From positions 620,001 to 684,000 of the forward strand of contig NZ_CP080521.1 of the NCBI RefSeq assembly GCF_019468565.1: a stretch of 64,000 nucleotides of DNA. Reading direction: 5' to 3'. Origin of the DNA: Pseudonocardia sp. DSM 110487. Lineage in GTDB: Bacteria > Actinomycetota > Actinomycetes > Mycobacteriales > Pseudonocardiaceae. Below, in pieces: positions 7,763 through 16,298 of this stretch. Every line of letters begins with the position of its first letter. Positions within the stretch are counted from its first letter, which is position 1. Made by a program: the position numbers and the translations under genes. A model generated the notes under the pieces. It was not told the origin of the DNA and did not search any database. It saw only the letters and a list, made by a program, of their open reading frames with translations.

Positions 7763-8551
7763 TCAGCTGGGGAAGGTGCCGCTGGTGACGTTGACGAACG
7801 TGCCGGTGATCGCCCCGGCACCGTCGGAGGCGAGGAACGCGGCCGTGGCGGCGACCTGGGCGAGCGTGGGGGAGCGGCGTGTCATCCGCATCCCGTCCAG
7901 GTGCTGGAGGAGGCCCTGGAACGCCGCGTCGTCCATCGCGGGGCCGCCGGCGACGGTGGCGAGCTTCTCAGGGGAGAGGGTCTCCGGGAGGCCTGCCGTC
8001 CAGATCCCGGCCACGCGGACGCCGCTCGGGCCGATCTCCGCGGCGAGATTGCGGACGAGCGTGTCGGTGGCCGCGTCGGCCGGGCCCGTGCCGCCCATCA
8101 TCGGGCTGCCGGCCGCGGAGCCGCTGTTCAACGCGAGGATGACGCCGGAGCGCTGCTTGACCATGTGCCGGGCGGCCGCCCGGGCCGAGATGAAGTTCGC
8201 GGTGGCCCGCGTCACGATCGGGCGGGTGAAGTCGGCCGTCGTCATGTCGATCAGCGGGATGCCCTGCACGTCCCCGGCCGTGACCAGGTTGAACGAGATG
8301 TCGATGCTCCCTGCCGTCTCCACGACGGAACGGGCGTGCTCGTCGACGGCCTGCTCGTCGAGGCCGTCGAGCACGGCGACCTCGGCCCGCCCGCCGGCCG
8401 CGGTGATCTCCTTCGCGACCAGCTCGAGGCCCTCCCGGGTGCGTCCGGCGAGGAAGACGCGGGCGCCCTCGCGGGCGAACGTCGTGGCGACGGCCGAGCC
8501 GATCGACCCGCCTGCCCCGTAGACGACGGCGTTGCGGTTCTCCAGCAACAT
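7763..8551 (-). CDS. SDR-fold protein without the canonical YxxxK motif
   Basis: A 262-residue short-chain dehydrogenase/reductase fold protein. The nucleotide-binding N-terminus VVYGAGGSIGSAVATTFA and the tail AAFLASDGAGAITGTFVNVTSG are typical. At the active site the strand ends in LALNSGSAAGSPMMGGTG and is followed by PADAATDTLV, so the family's tyrosine and lysine (YSASK) are replaced by non-catalytic residues; the NNAG motif is also altered (NLVTAG). It may use another mechanism or only bind a nucleotide. A related protein with the same N-terminus is at 25111. It heads the operon with the RibD-like gene, and is divergent from the LAL regulator at 8703. Confidence 0.85.
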   Translation of the reverse strand: MLLENRNAVVYGAGGSIGSAVATTFAREGARVFLAGRTREGLELVAKEITAAGGRAEVAVLDGLDEQAVDEHARSVVETAGSIDISFNLVTAGDVQGIPLIDMTTADFTRPIVTRATANFISARAAARHMVKQRSGVILALNSGSAAGSPMMGGTGPADAATDTLVRNLAAEIGPSGVRVAGIWTAGLPETLSPEKLATVAGGPAMDDAAFQGLLQHLDGMRMTRRSPTLAQVAATAAFLASDGAGAITGTFVNVTSGTFPS

Positions 8552-8689
8552 GGCGCGTTCCCTTCGGTTCGTGATGGCAGGAACGCTAGGGATCCGCGGG
8601 CGGGCGGAAATCCGTATCGGTATCAGTACTTCTCAGGCGGGTGGCTCAGGGCGCTCGCGGAGCAGGGGTGCGACGACGCCTGACCCGGA

Positions 8690-8695
8690 TAGGGT
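8690..8695 (+). promoter_or_regulatory. -10 box (TAGGGT) of a leaderless transcript
   Basis: TAGGGT fits TANNNT and ends seven bases before the ATG at 8703, with no ribosome-binding site in the gap. It fixes the LAL regulator start at 8703 rather than at longer in-frame starts. Confidence 0.5.
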
Positions 8696-8702
8696 GGCCG
8701 GC

Positions 8703-11426
8703 ATGCTGCGGGGGCGGCGCGCCGAGCAGGAGCGGGTCGACGCCCTCCTGGCCGCGGCGCGGGACGGGATCAGCGGCGCGCTGGTGGTCAGGGGAGAGCC
8801 CGGGATCGGCAAGACCGCGTTGCTGGAGTACGCGGCACAGCGGGCCGACGGCATGCGGGTAGTGCGCGGCGCCGGGATCGAGTCCGAGGCCGAGCTGCCC
8901 TTCGCCGGCCTGCACCTGCTCCTGCGGCCCGCCGCCGACGCGCTCGAGGCGCTCCCCGGCCCGCAGCGGCACGCCCTCGCCGGTGTGTTCGGGCTTGGCG
9001 AGGCGGGGAGCGGCGACCGGTTCCTGATCGGCGCCGCCGTGCTCTCCCTGCTCGCGTACCTGGCCGAGGCGCAGCCGCTGCTCTGCCTCGTCGACGACGC
9101 GCAATGGCTGGACCGGCCGTCCGCGGAGGCGCTGCTGTTCGCCGCGCGGCGGCTGGACCGCGAGGGCGTGGTGGTGCTCTTCGCGGTCCGCGAGCATTCC
9201 GGCGAGTTCGCGCCTGCCGGCGTCCCCGAGCTATCGCTCGCCGGGCTCGACCCGGACAGCGCGGCCGCGTTGCTCGACGACCTCGGCGCGGCGCTGCCCG
9301 CCGACCAGCGAGAACGGCTCATCACCGAGACGCACGGCAACCCGCTCGCGCTGCGTGAGCTGCCCCCGCTGATCGCGACGCAGGGTGCCCACCTCGGCGT
9401 GATCCCGCTGACGAGCCGCGTGCTCGACGCCTTCCACCATCAGGTCAGGGCCCTCCCGCCCGGGAGCAGGCAACTGCTGCTCGTGGCCGCCGCCGACGAC
9501 ACCGGGGACGTCCCCACCCTCCTGCGGGCGGCAGGCACCCTCGGTCTCGGCGCCGCGGACCTGCAGCCGGCCGAGACGAGCGGGCTCGTGTCCGTCACGG
9601 CGGGCGGGCTGGCTTTTCGCCACCCGCTGATCCGCGCGGCCGTCTACCACGGCGCGCCGCTGGTGCAGCGGGTCGCGGTGCACGCCGCGCTCGCCGAGGC
9701 GCACGCCGACGACATCGACCGCCGGGCATGGCACCTTGCGCTGGCCGCCACCGGCGCCGACGAGCGGGTGGCCGCCGACCTCGAGCACGCCGCTGACCGG
9801 GCACAGGCCCGCGGCGGCCACGGCGCCGCGGCGGCCACGTACGAGCGCGCGGCCGCGTTGAGCGTCGATCGGGAAGCGGCGACCCGAAGGCTCGTGCTGG
9901 CCTGCGAGGCGGGCGTGCACGGCGGCCGGCTGGAATGGTCGCGGGGCCTTGCGGAGCGCACCGCGCGGGACGTCGGTGACCCGGTCGTCCTCGCCCGGCT
10001 GGCCGCGGTGCGGGCAGGAGCCGACTTCGCGCAGGGGGAGCTGCGCCGCGCGCACGGCCTGCTCACCGACGCCGCGCTGCGGATTGCTGGGAACGATCCC
10101 GAGCGCGCGTTCTGGATGCTCATGCAGGCCATGCACGCGGCCTGGGCGGCGCCGACCGACGAGGGGCTGATCGCGGCCACCGTCGACCGGTTCGACGCGC
10201 TGGGCCTTGATCCCGACGCCCCGCTGATGGGCGTCGCATGGCTCGCAAGGTGGGCTACCGCGCTCGTGCTGGACCGCGATCCGGCCGGCTTCCCTGCGCT
10301 GGACCCCGTGCTGTCCCGAGCCCGGGAGGCAGGGGCCGCAGCCGGTCCGCGGGCTCTCCTCGAGGTGGCCAGCCGGGCGTTCGTCGCCGCGCGCGACGAG
10401 GAGTGCGTCGAGATCGCGACGGCGCTCGTCGGGCAGGCTCGCGAGCACGGCACGGTGCACGCACTGCCGGGTGGCCTGGGCATCTCCACGCTCGCGCAGG
10501 TCATGCTCGGCCGGCACCGCGAGGCGTGGATCAGTGGGAGCGAGGCCATGGCGATCGCCGGGGACACCGGCCAGCCGCTCTGGGTCAGCTACGCCGCGGG
10601 CGCGCTCGCCTATCTGGCCGCCGTGGAGGGTGACGAGGATCGGTGCCGCGAGCACGCCGAGCTCGCCGCACTGGACGCGCGGGCGTCCCGGAGCGCGACG
10701 TCCGGAGGCGCGTGGGCACAGGCGGGACTGGCGCTGCTCGACCTCGGCGGCGGCCGTGTCCAGGGCAGCCTCGACCGGCTGCAGGCGATGGCGCACGGCC
10801 AGAGCCGGCACCTCGCCGCGGTTGTACGGAGCGTGCCGACCGAGATCGAGGCCGCCGTCCGGCTCGGCCGGACCGCCGACACGGTCGAGCCGCTGGCGTT
10901 GCTCACCCGCTGGGCCGCGACCCTGCGACGTCCCTGGATCGAGGCGCTGCTCGCCCGCTGCGAGGCGCTGACCGCGCCGGACGCCGACGCCGAGCGGCAT
11001 TTCGAGCGCGCGCTGGCCCTGCACGCCACGGCGAGCAGGCCGTTCGAGCAGGCGCGCACCGCGCTGCTCTACGGCGAGTGGCTGCGCCGGGCCAAGCGCA
11101 AGTCCGACGCCCGGGTGCAGCTCGCGGCGGCGCTCACGGCGTTCGAGGAGATCGGGTCGCAGCCGTGGGCGGCGCGGGCGCGGGCCGAACTGGGCGCGTC
11201 CGGGGCGCGGACGCGCCAGGCCGCGCCGTCGCCCGCGTTCGGCGGGCTCACGCCCCAGGAGCTGCAGATCACCCAGCTCGCCGCGCAGGGGCTGTCCAAC
11301 CGGGACATCGCCGCGCAGCTGATCCTCAGCCCGCGCACGGTGGCCTATCACCTGTACAAGGCCTATCCGAAGCTCGGGATCAGCTCCCGCGGGGAACTGG
11401 CGACATTGTCGGGAGGCACACAATGA
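8703..11426 (+). CDS. LAL-type LuxR-family transcriptional regulator (AAA ATPase + HTH)
   Basis: A 907-residue large ATP-binding LuxR regulator. Residues ~30-40 hold Walker A GEPGIGKTALLEYAA; LLCLVDDAQWLD is Walker B; a long helical TPR-like middle follows; and the C-terminal ~60 residues form the LuxR helix-turn-helix (LTPQELQITQLAAQGLSNRD, then SPRTVAYHLYKAYPKLGISS). Length and order match MalT/LAL activators, which use ATP and an inducer to switch on transcription. The stop overlaps the aminotransferase start (ATGA), so the two are co-translated; the target genes may include the divergent SDR/RibD pair (inference). Confidence 0.93.
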   Translation: MLRGRRAEQERVDALLAAARDGISGALVVRGEPGIGKTALLEYAAQRADGMRVVRGAGIESEAELPFAGLHLLLRPAADALEALPGPQRHALAGVFGLGEAGSGDRFLIGAAVLSLLAYLAEAQPLLCLVDDAQWLDRPSAEALLFAARRLDREGVVVLFAVREHSGEFAPAGVPELSLAGLDPDSAAALLDDLGAALPADQRERLITETHGNPLALRELPPLIATQGAHLGVIPLTSRVLDAFHHQVRALPPGSRQLLLVAAADDTGDVPTLLRAAGTLGLGAADLQPAETSGLVSVTAGGLAFRHPLIRAAVYHGAPLVQRVAVHAALAEAHADDIDRRAWHLALAATGADERVAADLEHAADRAQARGGHGAAAATYERAAALSVDREAATRRLVLACEAGVHGGRLEWSRGLAERTARDVGDPVVLARLAAVRAGADFAQGELRRAHGLLTDAALRIAGNDPERAFWMLMQAMHAAWAAPTDEGLIAATVDRFDALGLDPDAPLMGVAWLARWATALVLDRDPAGFPALDPVLSRAREAGAAAGPRALLEVASRAFVAARDEECVEIATALVGQAREHGTVHALPGGLGISTLAQVMLGRHREAWISGSEAMAIAGDTGQPLWVSYAAGALAYLAAVEGDEDRCREHAELAALDARASRSATSGGAWAQAGLALLDLGGGRVQGSLDRLQAMAHGQSRHLAAVVRSVPTEIEAAVRLGRTADTVEPLALLTRWAATLRRPWIEALLARCEALTAPDADAERHFERALALHATASRPFEQARTALLYGEWLRRAKRKSDARVQLAAALTAFEEIGSQPWAARARAELGASGARTRQAAPSPAFGGLTPQELQITQLAAQGLSNRDIAAQLILSPRTVAYHLYKAYPKLGISSRGELATLSGGTQ

Positions 11427-12592
11427 CGCGCACCAGCGCGAAGGCAGCGCTGTTCACCGAGTCGGTGATCCGGGAGACGTTCCGGCTGGCCGCCCAGCAC
11501 GGCGCGATCAACCTGGGGCAGGGCTACCCCGACTTCCCGTGCCCGCAGGAGCTCAAGGACGCCGCGTGCGCGGCGATCCTCGCCGACGACAACCAATACC
11601 CGATGACCTTCGGCACGCCGCCGCTGCGCGCGGCCATCGCCGAGAAGACCGCGCGGACGTACCCGGGCTGGACGATCGACCCGGACACGGAGCTGTGCGT
11701 CACCTGCGGGGCAACCGAGGCGCTGGTGGCGGTGACGTTCGCGCTGCTCGACCCCGGCGACGAGGTCGTCATGTTCGAGCCGTGGTACGAGAACTACCAG
11801 CCGGACGCGATCCTCGCCGGCGCCGTGCCGCGCACCGTGCGGATGCACGCGCCCGACTGGACCTTCGACGAGGCCGAGCTGCGTGCCGCGTTCGGGCCGC
11901 GCACGAAGGCGGTGTTCCTCTGTCACCCCAACAACCCGACCGGCAAGGTCTACACGGCTGACGAGCTGGCTCTGCTGGCAGAGCTCTGCCAACGCTGGGA
12001 CGCGGTGCTGGTCGTCGACTCGATCTACGAGCACATCCACTACCTCGGCCCGGGCGGCTACCTGCCGCCCGCACTCGTACCGGGGCTGGAGGATCGCACG
12101 ATCACGGTCAACGCGCTGTCCAAGACCTATGCCGTCACCGGTTGGCGCGTCGGGTGGACGGTGGCGCCGCCCGACCTCACCTCGGCGATCCGCAAGGTGC
12201 ACGACTTCCTCACGATCGCCGCGCCCGCGCCGATGCAGGCCGCGGGCGTCGCGGCGCTCGGGCTGCCCGACGGCTACTACGTCGATCTCGCCGCGCGCTA
12301 CCTGGCGCGGCGCGACCTGCTGTGCGAGGCGCTGGAGGACATCGGGTTCGGCCTGCGCCGCCCGGACGGGTCGTACTACGTGCTGTGCGACATGTCGCCG
12401 CTGGACCCGGAAGGCGACGGCGTCGCGTTCGCCCGCAGGCTCATCACGGAGATCGGCGTGTCGTGCGTGCCCGCGCTGTCGTTCTGGCAGGCGGAGAACG
12501 CCGCGGCCGGGCGCAGCATGATCCGGTTCGCCTTCCCGAAGCGGCCGGAGACGCTGCACGCCGCGGTCGACCGCTTGAAAAGTCTCAAATAG
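11423..12592 (+). CDS. Class I/II PLP-dependent aminotransferase
   Basis: A 389-residue fold-type I aminotransferase. It shows INLGQGYPDFPCP near the N-terminus, TCGATEALVA, FEPWYENYQPD, the HPNNPTGKVY loop (substrate and PLP contacts), SIYEHIHY, and NALSKTYAVTGWRVGW with the PLP-binding lysine; RFAFPK near the end carries the carboxylate-binding arginine. The pattern is that of methionine/kynurenine aminotransferases (YbdL, KAT type). The exact amino donor is not readable. It overlaps the LAL regulator by four bases, an unusual regulator-enzyme coupling. Confidence 0.92.
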   Translation: MTRTSAKAALFTESVIRETFRLAAQHGAINLGQGYPDFPCPQELKDAACAAILADDNQYPMTFGTPPLRAAIAEKTARTYPGWTIDPDTELCVTCGATEALVAVTFALLDPGDEVVMFEPWYENYQPDAILAGAVPRTVRMHAPDWTFDEAELRAAFGPRTKAVFLCHPNNPTGKVYTADELALLAELCQRWDAVLVVDSIYEHIHYLGPGGYLPPALVPGLEDRTITVNALSKTYAVTGWRVGWTVAPPDLTSAIRKVHDFLTIAAPAPMQAAGVAALGLPDGYYVDLAARYLARRDLLCEALEDIGFGLRRPDGSYYVLCDMSPLDPEGDGVAFARRLITEIGVSCVPALSFWQAENAAAGRSMIRFAFPKRPETLHAAVDRLKSLK

Positions 12593-12616
12593 CAGTTCAA
12601 TGACACGATTGAAGGT

Positions 12617-13063
12617 ATGGATGCCAGCTCCGTGATCCGGTACATCACCGAGGAGTTCGACCACGTCGTCGCCGTCGAGAACGAGGGCGACACCTTCTTC
12701 ACCTACGACCCGAGCGGGCATCCGCCGGAGGGGGCGTGGCAGCCGTTCGCCACGGTCGTGACGAGCGATCGCCACGACCGGGTCTCGAAGCTGGACCGGC
12801 CCGGGGCGTTCCGGCTCAACATCGGGCTCAGGAAGGCGACCTATTCGAGGCTGTTCGGTGCCCCACCCCGCGAGCGTGACGAGGACTGGGTGCTCGACAC
12901 CGGTCTCGACTACTCCGCGGAGGACCGGCTGATGCCCCACCCCCATTACGGATCCCAGTACTGGGTGTGCGTCGTCAACCCGGGCGAGGCCGGATTCGAG
13001 GAGGTCAAGCCGCTGCTCGCCGAGGCTCACGCCTTCGCCGCCCGCAAAGCGAAGCGGGGTTAG
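12617..13063 (+). CDS. DUF6194-like conserved protein
   Basis: A 148-residue soluble protein without a known function. Features are the N-terminal SSVIRYITEEFDHVV, a KLDRPGAFRLNIGLRKATY segment and the conserved DRLMPHPHYGSQYWVCVVN near the C-terminus, the pattern of an actinobacterial family that I recall as DUF6194. No catalytic motif or membrane segment is visible. AAGG lies just before the ATG. It is 24 bases downstream of the aminotransferase and convergent with the lipoprotein gene, with an eight-base gap. Confidence 0.75.
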   Translation: MDASSVIRYITEEFDHVVAVENEGDTFFTYDPSGHPPEGAWQPFATVVTSDRHDRVSKLDRPGAFRLNIGLRKATYSRLFGAPPRERDEDWVLDTGLDYSAEDRLMPHPHYGSQYWVCVVNPGEAGFEEVKPLLAEAHAFAARKAKRG

Positions 13064-13070
13064 CCAGCGC

Positions 13071-14426
13071 CTACCCGCGGCCGCGCGGCATCGCCTTGCG
13101 CAGCAGCTCGACCGTCGCGGAGAAGGTGTCTCGCACGGCTGCGGCGGTGGTCGCCGGATCCCCGCCCGCCTCGATCGTGACCGGCCCGTACGGGATCGCG
13201 GTTCGGGTGGTCGGCAGGTCCGGCACCCCGCCGATGAGGTGGCCTGCCCCCGGGAAGTCCAGCTGCGTCGAGCCGTGGGTGTTGCCCGCCTTGGCGATCG
13301 CATCGAGCGCGCGCTGCGCCTGGGGGGTGGACGGCCACAACCCGTCGGCTTCGCCCGATGTGAGGAGCACCGGGGCGTCGATCTGTTCGACGGGGATGCG
13401 GGCGACGGCCAGCCGCCACCGCGATGCCGTGGAGACGGCCCGCGCGTACGCGTCCACCGAGCGCACGGGTTGGCCCGGTTGTGCGGACGAGGCACCGCGG
13501 GCGGGCGACGAGCGCAGGAAGGGCACGTCGGCGCCGGCCCGGGTCCACGAGGACACCTGCGTGCCGGCGGCGCCGAGCCCCGGCCAGACCAGGTCCGACG
13601 GCACATGGGCCGCCACGGCGGCGAACCGGGACGGCTCCGTCGAGGCGAGCACGAGCGCGTACTCGGCGCCCTTGGCCGTGCCGACCACGCCGACCCGATT
13701 CCCGGCCACCTCCGGCCGCTCGGCGAGCCACCGCGCCGCGGTGAGCCCGTACTCGAGCGGGATGCGGCTGAGCGTCCTCGGCAGGCCCGGCGCGCCGAAG
13801 TAGGCGAGGCCGAACACCACGTAGCCCTCCGACGCGAGCAGCGCGGCGTACGCCGGGTCGGGTCGTCCGCCCTCGGCGCCGCCGAGCAGCAGCACGCCCG
13901 GCCAGATCCCCGTGCCCGGTGGCAGGTAGAGGTCTCCCACCAGGCCCGCCTCGGCGATGGGCAGCACCTGGCCGGCCGGCTCGCGCACGACGCGGCGCAG
14001 CGTCGTGCGCGCCACCGTGACGCCCGCCAGGTCGACACCGAGCAGCACGACCACGTCGTCGGCGTCCATCAGCGGGTACGGCGCCTGCGCGCTGTCGGGC
14101 AGGCGCATCGACCAGAACAGCCCGTGTGGATCCACGCCCGTGTAGGTGCCGCCGGTGGATGCCGCGGCCGAGAGGTCCACCTGGCCCACGCCGTCGGTGA
14201 CGAACTCGCCAGACGACTCCCACTGCTGGCCCTGCCGGTCGTACGTACGCGCCCACACGCGGACCTGGTCGCCAGCGGGGAGTCCCTCGACCGTCACCTG
14301 GACGGGTATCGATATGCTGACGCCGTCGGGTCGCGCCGTGATCTGCGGGCCCGTCTCGGTAACGTGCGCGGAGCACCCGGCAGCCAGCAACGCCACCGCG
14401 CAGGCCATGCCGATCGATGTCCGCAT
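13071..14426 (-). CDS. BAAT-type acyl-CoA thioesterase-like lipoprotein with Ala at the nucleophile position
   Basis: A 451-residue exported lipoprotein: a short signal peptide ends in the lipobox LLAAGC (Cys18). The first half resembles the acyl-CoA thioesterase/BAAT N-terminal beta-sandwich (VTVEGLPAGDQVRVWART), the second half the alpha/beta hydrolase C-terminal domain (WPGVLLLGGAEGG, YFGAPGLPRTLSRIPLEYG, LLTSGEADGLWPS, PGAGHLIG). At the elbow the usual GxSKGxE is GTAKGAEYAL, so the serine or cysteine nucleophile is alanine. It may be inactive or a binding protein. The start is supported by a leaderless -10 box at 14434. Confidence 0.88.
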   Translation of the reverse strand: MRTSIGMACAVALLAAGCSAHVTETGPQITARPDGVSISIPVQVTVEGLPAGDQVRVWARTYDRQGQQWESSGEFVTDGVGQVDLSAAASTGGTYTGVDPHGLFWSMRLPDSAQAPYPLMDADDVVVLLGVDLAGVTVARTTLRRVVREPAGQVLPIAEAGLVGDLYLPPGTGIWPGVLLLGGAEGGRPDPAYAALLASEGYVVFGLAYFGAPGLPRTLSRIPLEYGLTAARWLAERPEVAGNRVGVVGTAKGAEYALVLASTEPSRFAAVAAHVPSDLVWPGLGAAGTQVSSWTRAGADVPFLRSSPARGASSAQPGQPVRSVDAYARAVSTASRWRLAVARIPVEQIDAPVLLTSGEADGLWPSTPQAQRALDAIAKAGNTHGSTQLDFPGAGHLIGGVPDLPTTRTAIPYGPVTIEAGGDPATTAAAVRDTFSATVELLRKAMPRGRG

Positions 14427-14433
14427 GCTTCGG

Positions 14434-14439
14434 ATGCTA
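14434..14439 (-). promoter_or_regulatory. -10 box (TAGCAT on minus strand) of a leaderless transcript
   Basis: On the minus strand TAGCAT ends seven bases before the ATG of the lipoprotein gene at 14426, with no Shine-Dalgarno sequence between, fitting a leaderless mRNA. Confidence 0.45.
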
Positions 14440-14489
14440 AGAGCGAAGATCCGATCTCACCGTTCAGCTCCCCCGGTTGGGCGACATGC

Positions 14490-14690
14490 CTACGGCGATG
14501 GCTGCGGGACCGTGCACTCGATCCGCGGGTTGAGCCCGACGTAGTTCAGGGGCCCCGCGGCGACCGTGACGAGCACCGTGCCGAGCTCGGCGCAGTTGAC
14601 CTGGTCGTCCCCGGAGAAGTAGCCCCGCTGGTACGCGGCAAAAACGCCGATGAGTAGCCAGATGAGGACGATGACAGAGCCGGTCCGCAT
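14490..14690 (-). CDS. Small conserved actinobacterial membrane protein
   Basis: A 66-residue protein with an N-terminal membrane helix (VIVLIWLLIGVFAAYQRGYF) and a second hydrophobic stretch (ELGTVLVTVAAGPLNYVGLN) before a proline-rich end. This layout, with CAELGTV and GPLNYVG, recurs in short conserved membrane proteins of mycobacteria and relatives; function unknown. The ATG follows AGAGGGA with good spacing. It lies upstream of, and on the same strand as, the lipoprotein gene, but the latter has its own -10 box. Confidence 0.8.
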   Translation of the reverse strand: MRTGSVIVLIWLLIGVFAAYQRGYFSGDDQVNCAELGTVLVTVAAGPLNYVGLNPRIECTVPQPSP

Positions 14691-14893
14691 GGGTGTCCCT
14701 CTCGCCGGAAGATCTGGACTCTATGTGATCTGAGTCTCATCGAAATCACGATCGCACGTCCCTCCGGACGCTGCTAGCTTCTGCAATGACTCCGCGGTGG
14801 TCCCGACGGAACGACGCCGCAGTACGGGACCGCCCGCCGATCCGGCGAGGAGGGGGCGGCTGACGTTCCCGCCTACCCTCGTTCGGAGTCCCC

Positions 14894-15724
14894 ATGAAGA
14901 TCGGTATCGGTCTGCCCGTCGACGACCCTGACGTCCTGCGCGAGTGGGCCGTCCGCGCCGACGCAGGCCCCTTCAGCACACTCGGATTGCTCGACCGCCT
15001 GGTCTGGCACAACCCCGAGCCACTCGTCACGCTGGCCGCCCTCGCCGGCGCGACCAGCCGCATCCGGTTGCAGACCGAAGTGCTGCTCGCGCCGCTGCGT
15101 GGCACGGCGCTGCTGGCGAAGCAGGTGGCCACGCTCGACCGCCTGAGTCGCGGCCGCTTCACACTCGGCCTCGGCGTCGGAGGTCGGGCCGACGACCACG
15201 CCGCCGCGGGCGTCGACCTGCGCGAGCGGGGCCGTCGCCTCGACGAGCAGCTCGTGCGGATGCGGGAGCTGTGGGACGGCGGTACGCCCATCGGCCCGGC
15301 CCTCGCCTCGCCCGGCGGGCCGGAGCTGCTGTTCGGCGCGTTCCGCCCGGCCGCGCTCGCCCGCGTCGCCCGGTTCGGCGACGGGCTGCTCTGCGCCGCC
15401 CCGCCGTCATGGGCAGGCGACCTGTTCCGGGCGGTCGAGCGCGACTGGGCGGAGCGCAGCCGACCCGGCAGGCCGCGGCTCGTCGCCCAGGTGAACGTCG
15501 CGCTCGGGCCGGACGAGGTGGCCGACACCGCCCGCACGGCCATGGGCGCCTACTACGGCTTCACCGGCACCGCCGATCGCATGCTGGCCGGCCTGCTCAC
15601 GACGCCGGACCAGGTGCGCGACGCGGTGCGCGCCTACGCCGACCTCGGAGCCGACGAGGTCGTCCTCTACTGCTGGGCGACCGATGCCACGCAGGTCGAC
15701 CGGATGGCGGATCTGGTGTCCTGA
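14894..15724 (+). CDS. LLM-class flavin-dependent monooxygenase
   Basis: A 276-residue luciferase-like protein, short for the family. It starts with MKIGIGLPVDDPD, has the strand-helix unit LAALAGATSRIRLQTEVLLA, then LAKQVATLDRLSRGRFTLGL with GVGGRADDHAA, which is the FMN-binding region of F420/FMN-dependent LLM enzymes. The C-terminus (LTTPDQVRDAVRAYADLGAD) is also typical. Substrate unknown; F420 use is possible in an actinomycete. It stands alone: 203 bases separate it from the divergent small membrane protein gene, and GGAG precedes the ATG. Confidence 0.9.
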   Translation: MKIGIGLPVDDPDVLREWAVRADAGPFSTLGLLDRLVWHNPEPLVTLAALAGATSRIRLQTEVLLAPLRGTALLAKQVATLDRLSRGRFTLGLGVGGRADDHAAAGVDLRERGRRLDEQLVRMRELWDGGTPIGPALASPGGPELLFGAFRPAALARVARFGDGLLCAAPPSWAGDLFRAVERDWAERSRPGRPRLVAQVNVALGPDEVADTARTAMGAYYGFTGTADRMLAGLLTTPDQVRDAVRAYADLGADEVVLYCWATDATQVDRMADLVS

Positions 15725-15803
15725 CCGCGGGGGCGGCGTGCGATCCTTGACGCGTACGGTCGCTTCCCCCGGCCGCCGATCTTGGTCGCTGGAAGGGGAA
15801 GCC

Positions 15804-16121
15804 GTGTACAAGCCGTGGTCGTCGAGCGTGAGCACGCCGCCTCCGCCGCTGGACCGGCCGGTGTGGGTCCATCTCGACCGGCTCTACGGCCCACCCGATT
15901 CACCCGGCCCGATCGCCGACCCCGTGCCCGGCGGGCTCCTCGTCGCCACGGCGAGGGTGCCCGGGCTGCTCAAGCGGTGGACCCGCGCGGTCGACGGCCG
16001 CTGGTTCGGCCGGGTCAACTTCGCCGTCTGCGACGCCTACGGCGCGGTGGTGGCGGAGCACCTGGCGGTCCTCGTCCCCGCGTCGGCCCTCACGCCACGG
16101 GAGGAGGAACCGCGGCGGTAG
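15804..16121 (+). CDS. Hypothetical protein of 105 residues
   Basis: Not recognised. The GTG at 15804 follows GGAAGGGGAA and starts with VYKPWSSSVST and a run of prolines; an ATG at 15684 in the same frame would add a basic, unlikely N-terminus overlapping the monooxygenase gene. The rest (VWVHLDRLYGPPDSP, GLLVATARVPGLLKRW, WFGRVNFAVCDAYG) looks like a small mixed beta domain. No membrane segment or catalytic motif. A hairpin at 16146 lies 24 bases downstream and may terminate it. Confidence 0.65.
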   Translation: MYKPWSSSVSTPPPPLDRPVWVHLDRLYGPPDSPGPIADPVPGGLLVATARVPGLLKRWTRAVDGRWFGRVNFAVCDAYGAVVAEHLAVLVPASALTPREEEPRR

Positions 16122-16145
16122 GTGGGCGGGCGCTGCCCGGGCAGC

Positions 16146-16201
16146 GATCAAGGGGAGATGGTCGCTGTTCGATCTTCTGGAGCAGCCATCAGCCCTTGAT
16201 C
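16146..16201. repeat. Intergenic hairpin repeat, copy 1 (GATCAAGGG type)
   Basis: Arms GATCAAGGG (16146-16154) and CCCTTGATC (16193-16201) pair perfectly, and inside them GATGGTCGCT pairs with AGCAGCCATC at most positions, giving a long imperfect hairpin. A close relative is at 17232-17289 on the other side of the next gene. It may act as a terminator for the upstream gene or be a dispersed repeat. Confidence 0.7.
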
Positions 16202-16298
16202 GCCGGGGAGAGAGCGCAGTTGTCCACCTCGGCCGCTGGTTGTCCACAGATCACCCACATGGGGTGGTTTTGCCTGGTCGAGGGCCCAGGCTCGATGC

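Noticed and set aside
14779..14870. Small upstream ORF before the luciferase-like gene, with a TAGCTT box
   Set aside because: Arg/Gly-rich peptide without a recognisable leader pattern; spacing to the box is five bases. Not enough to call.
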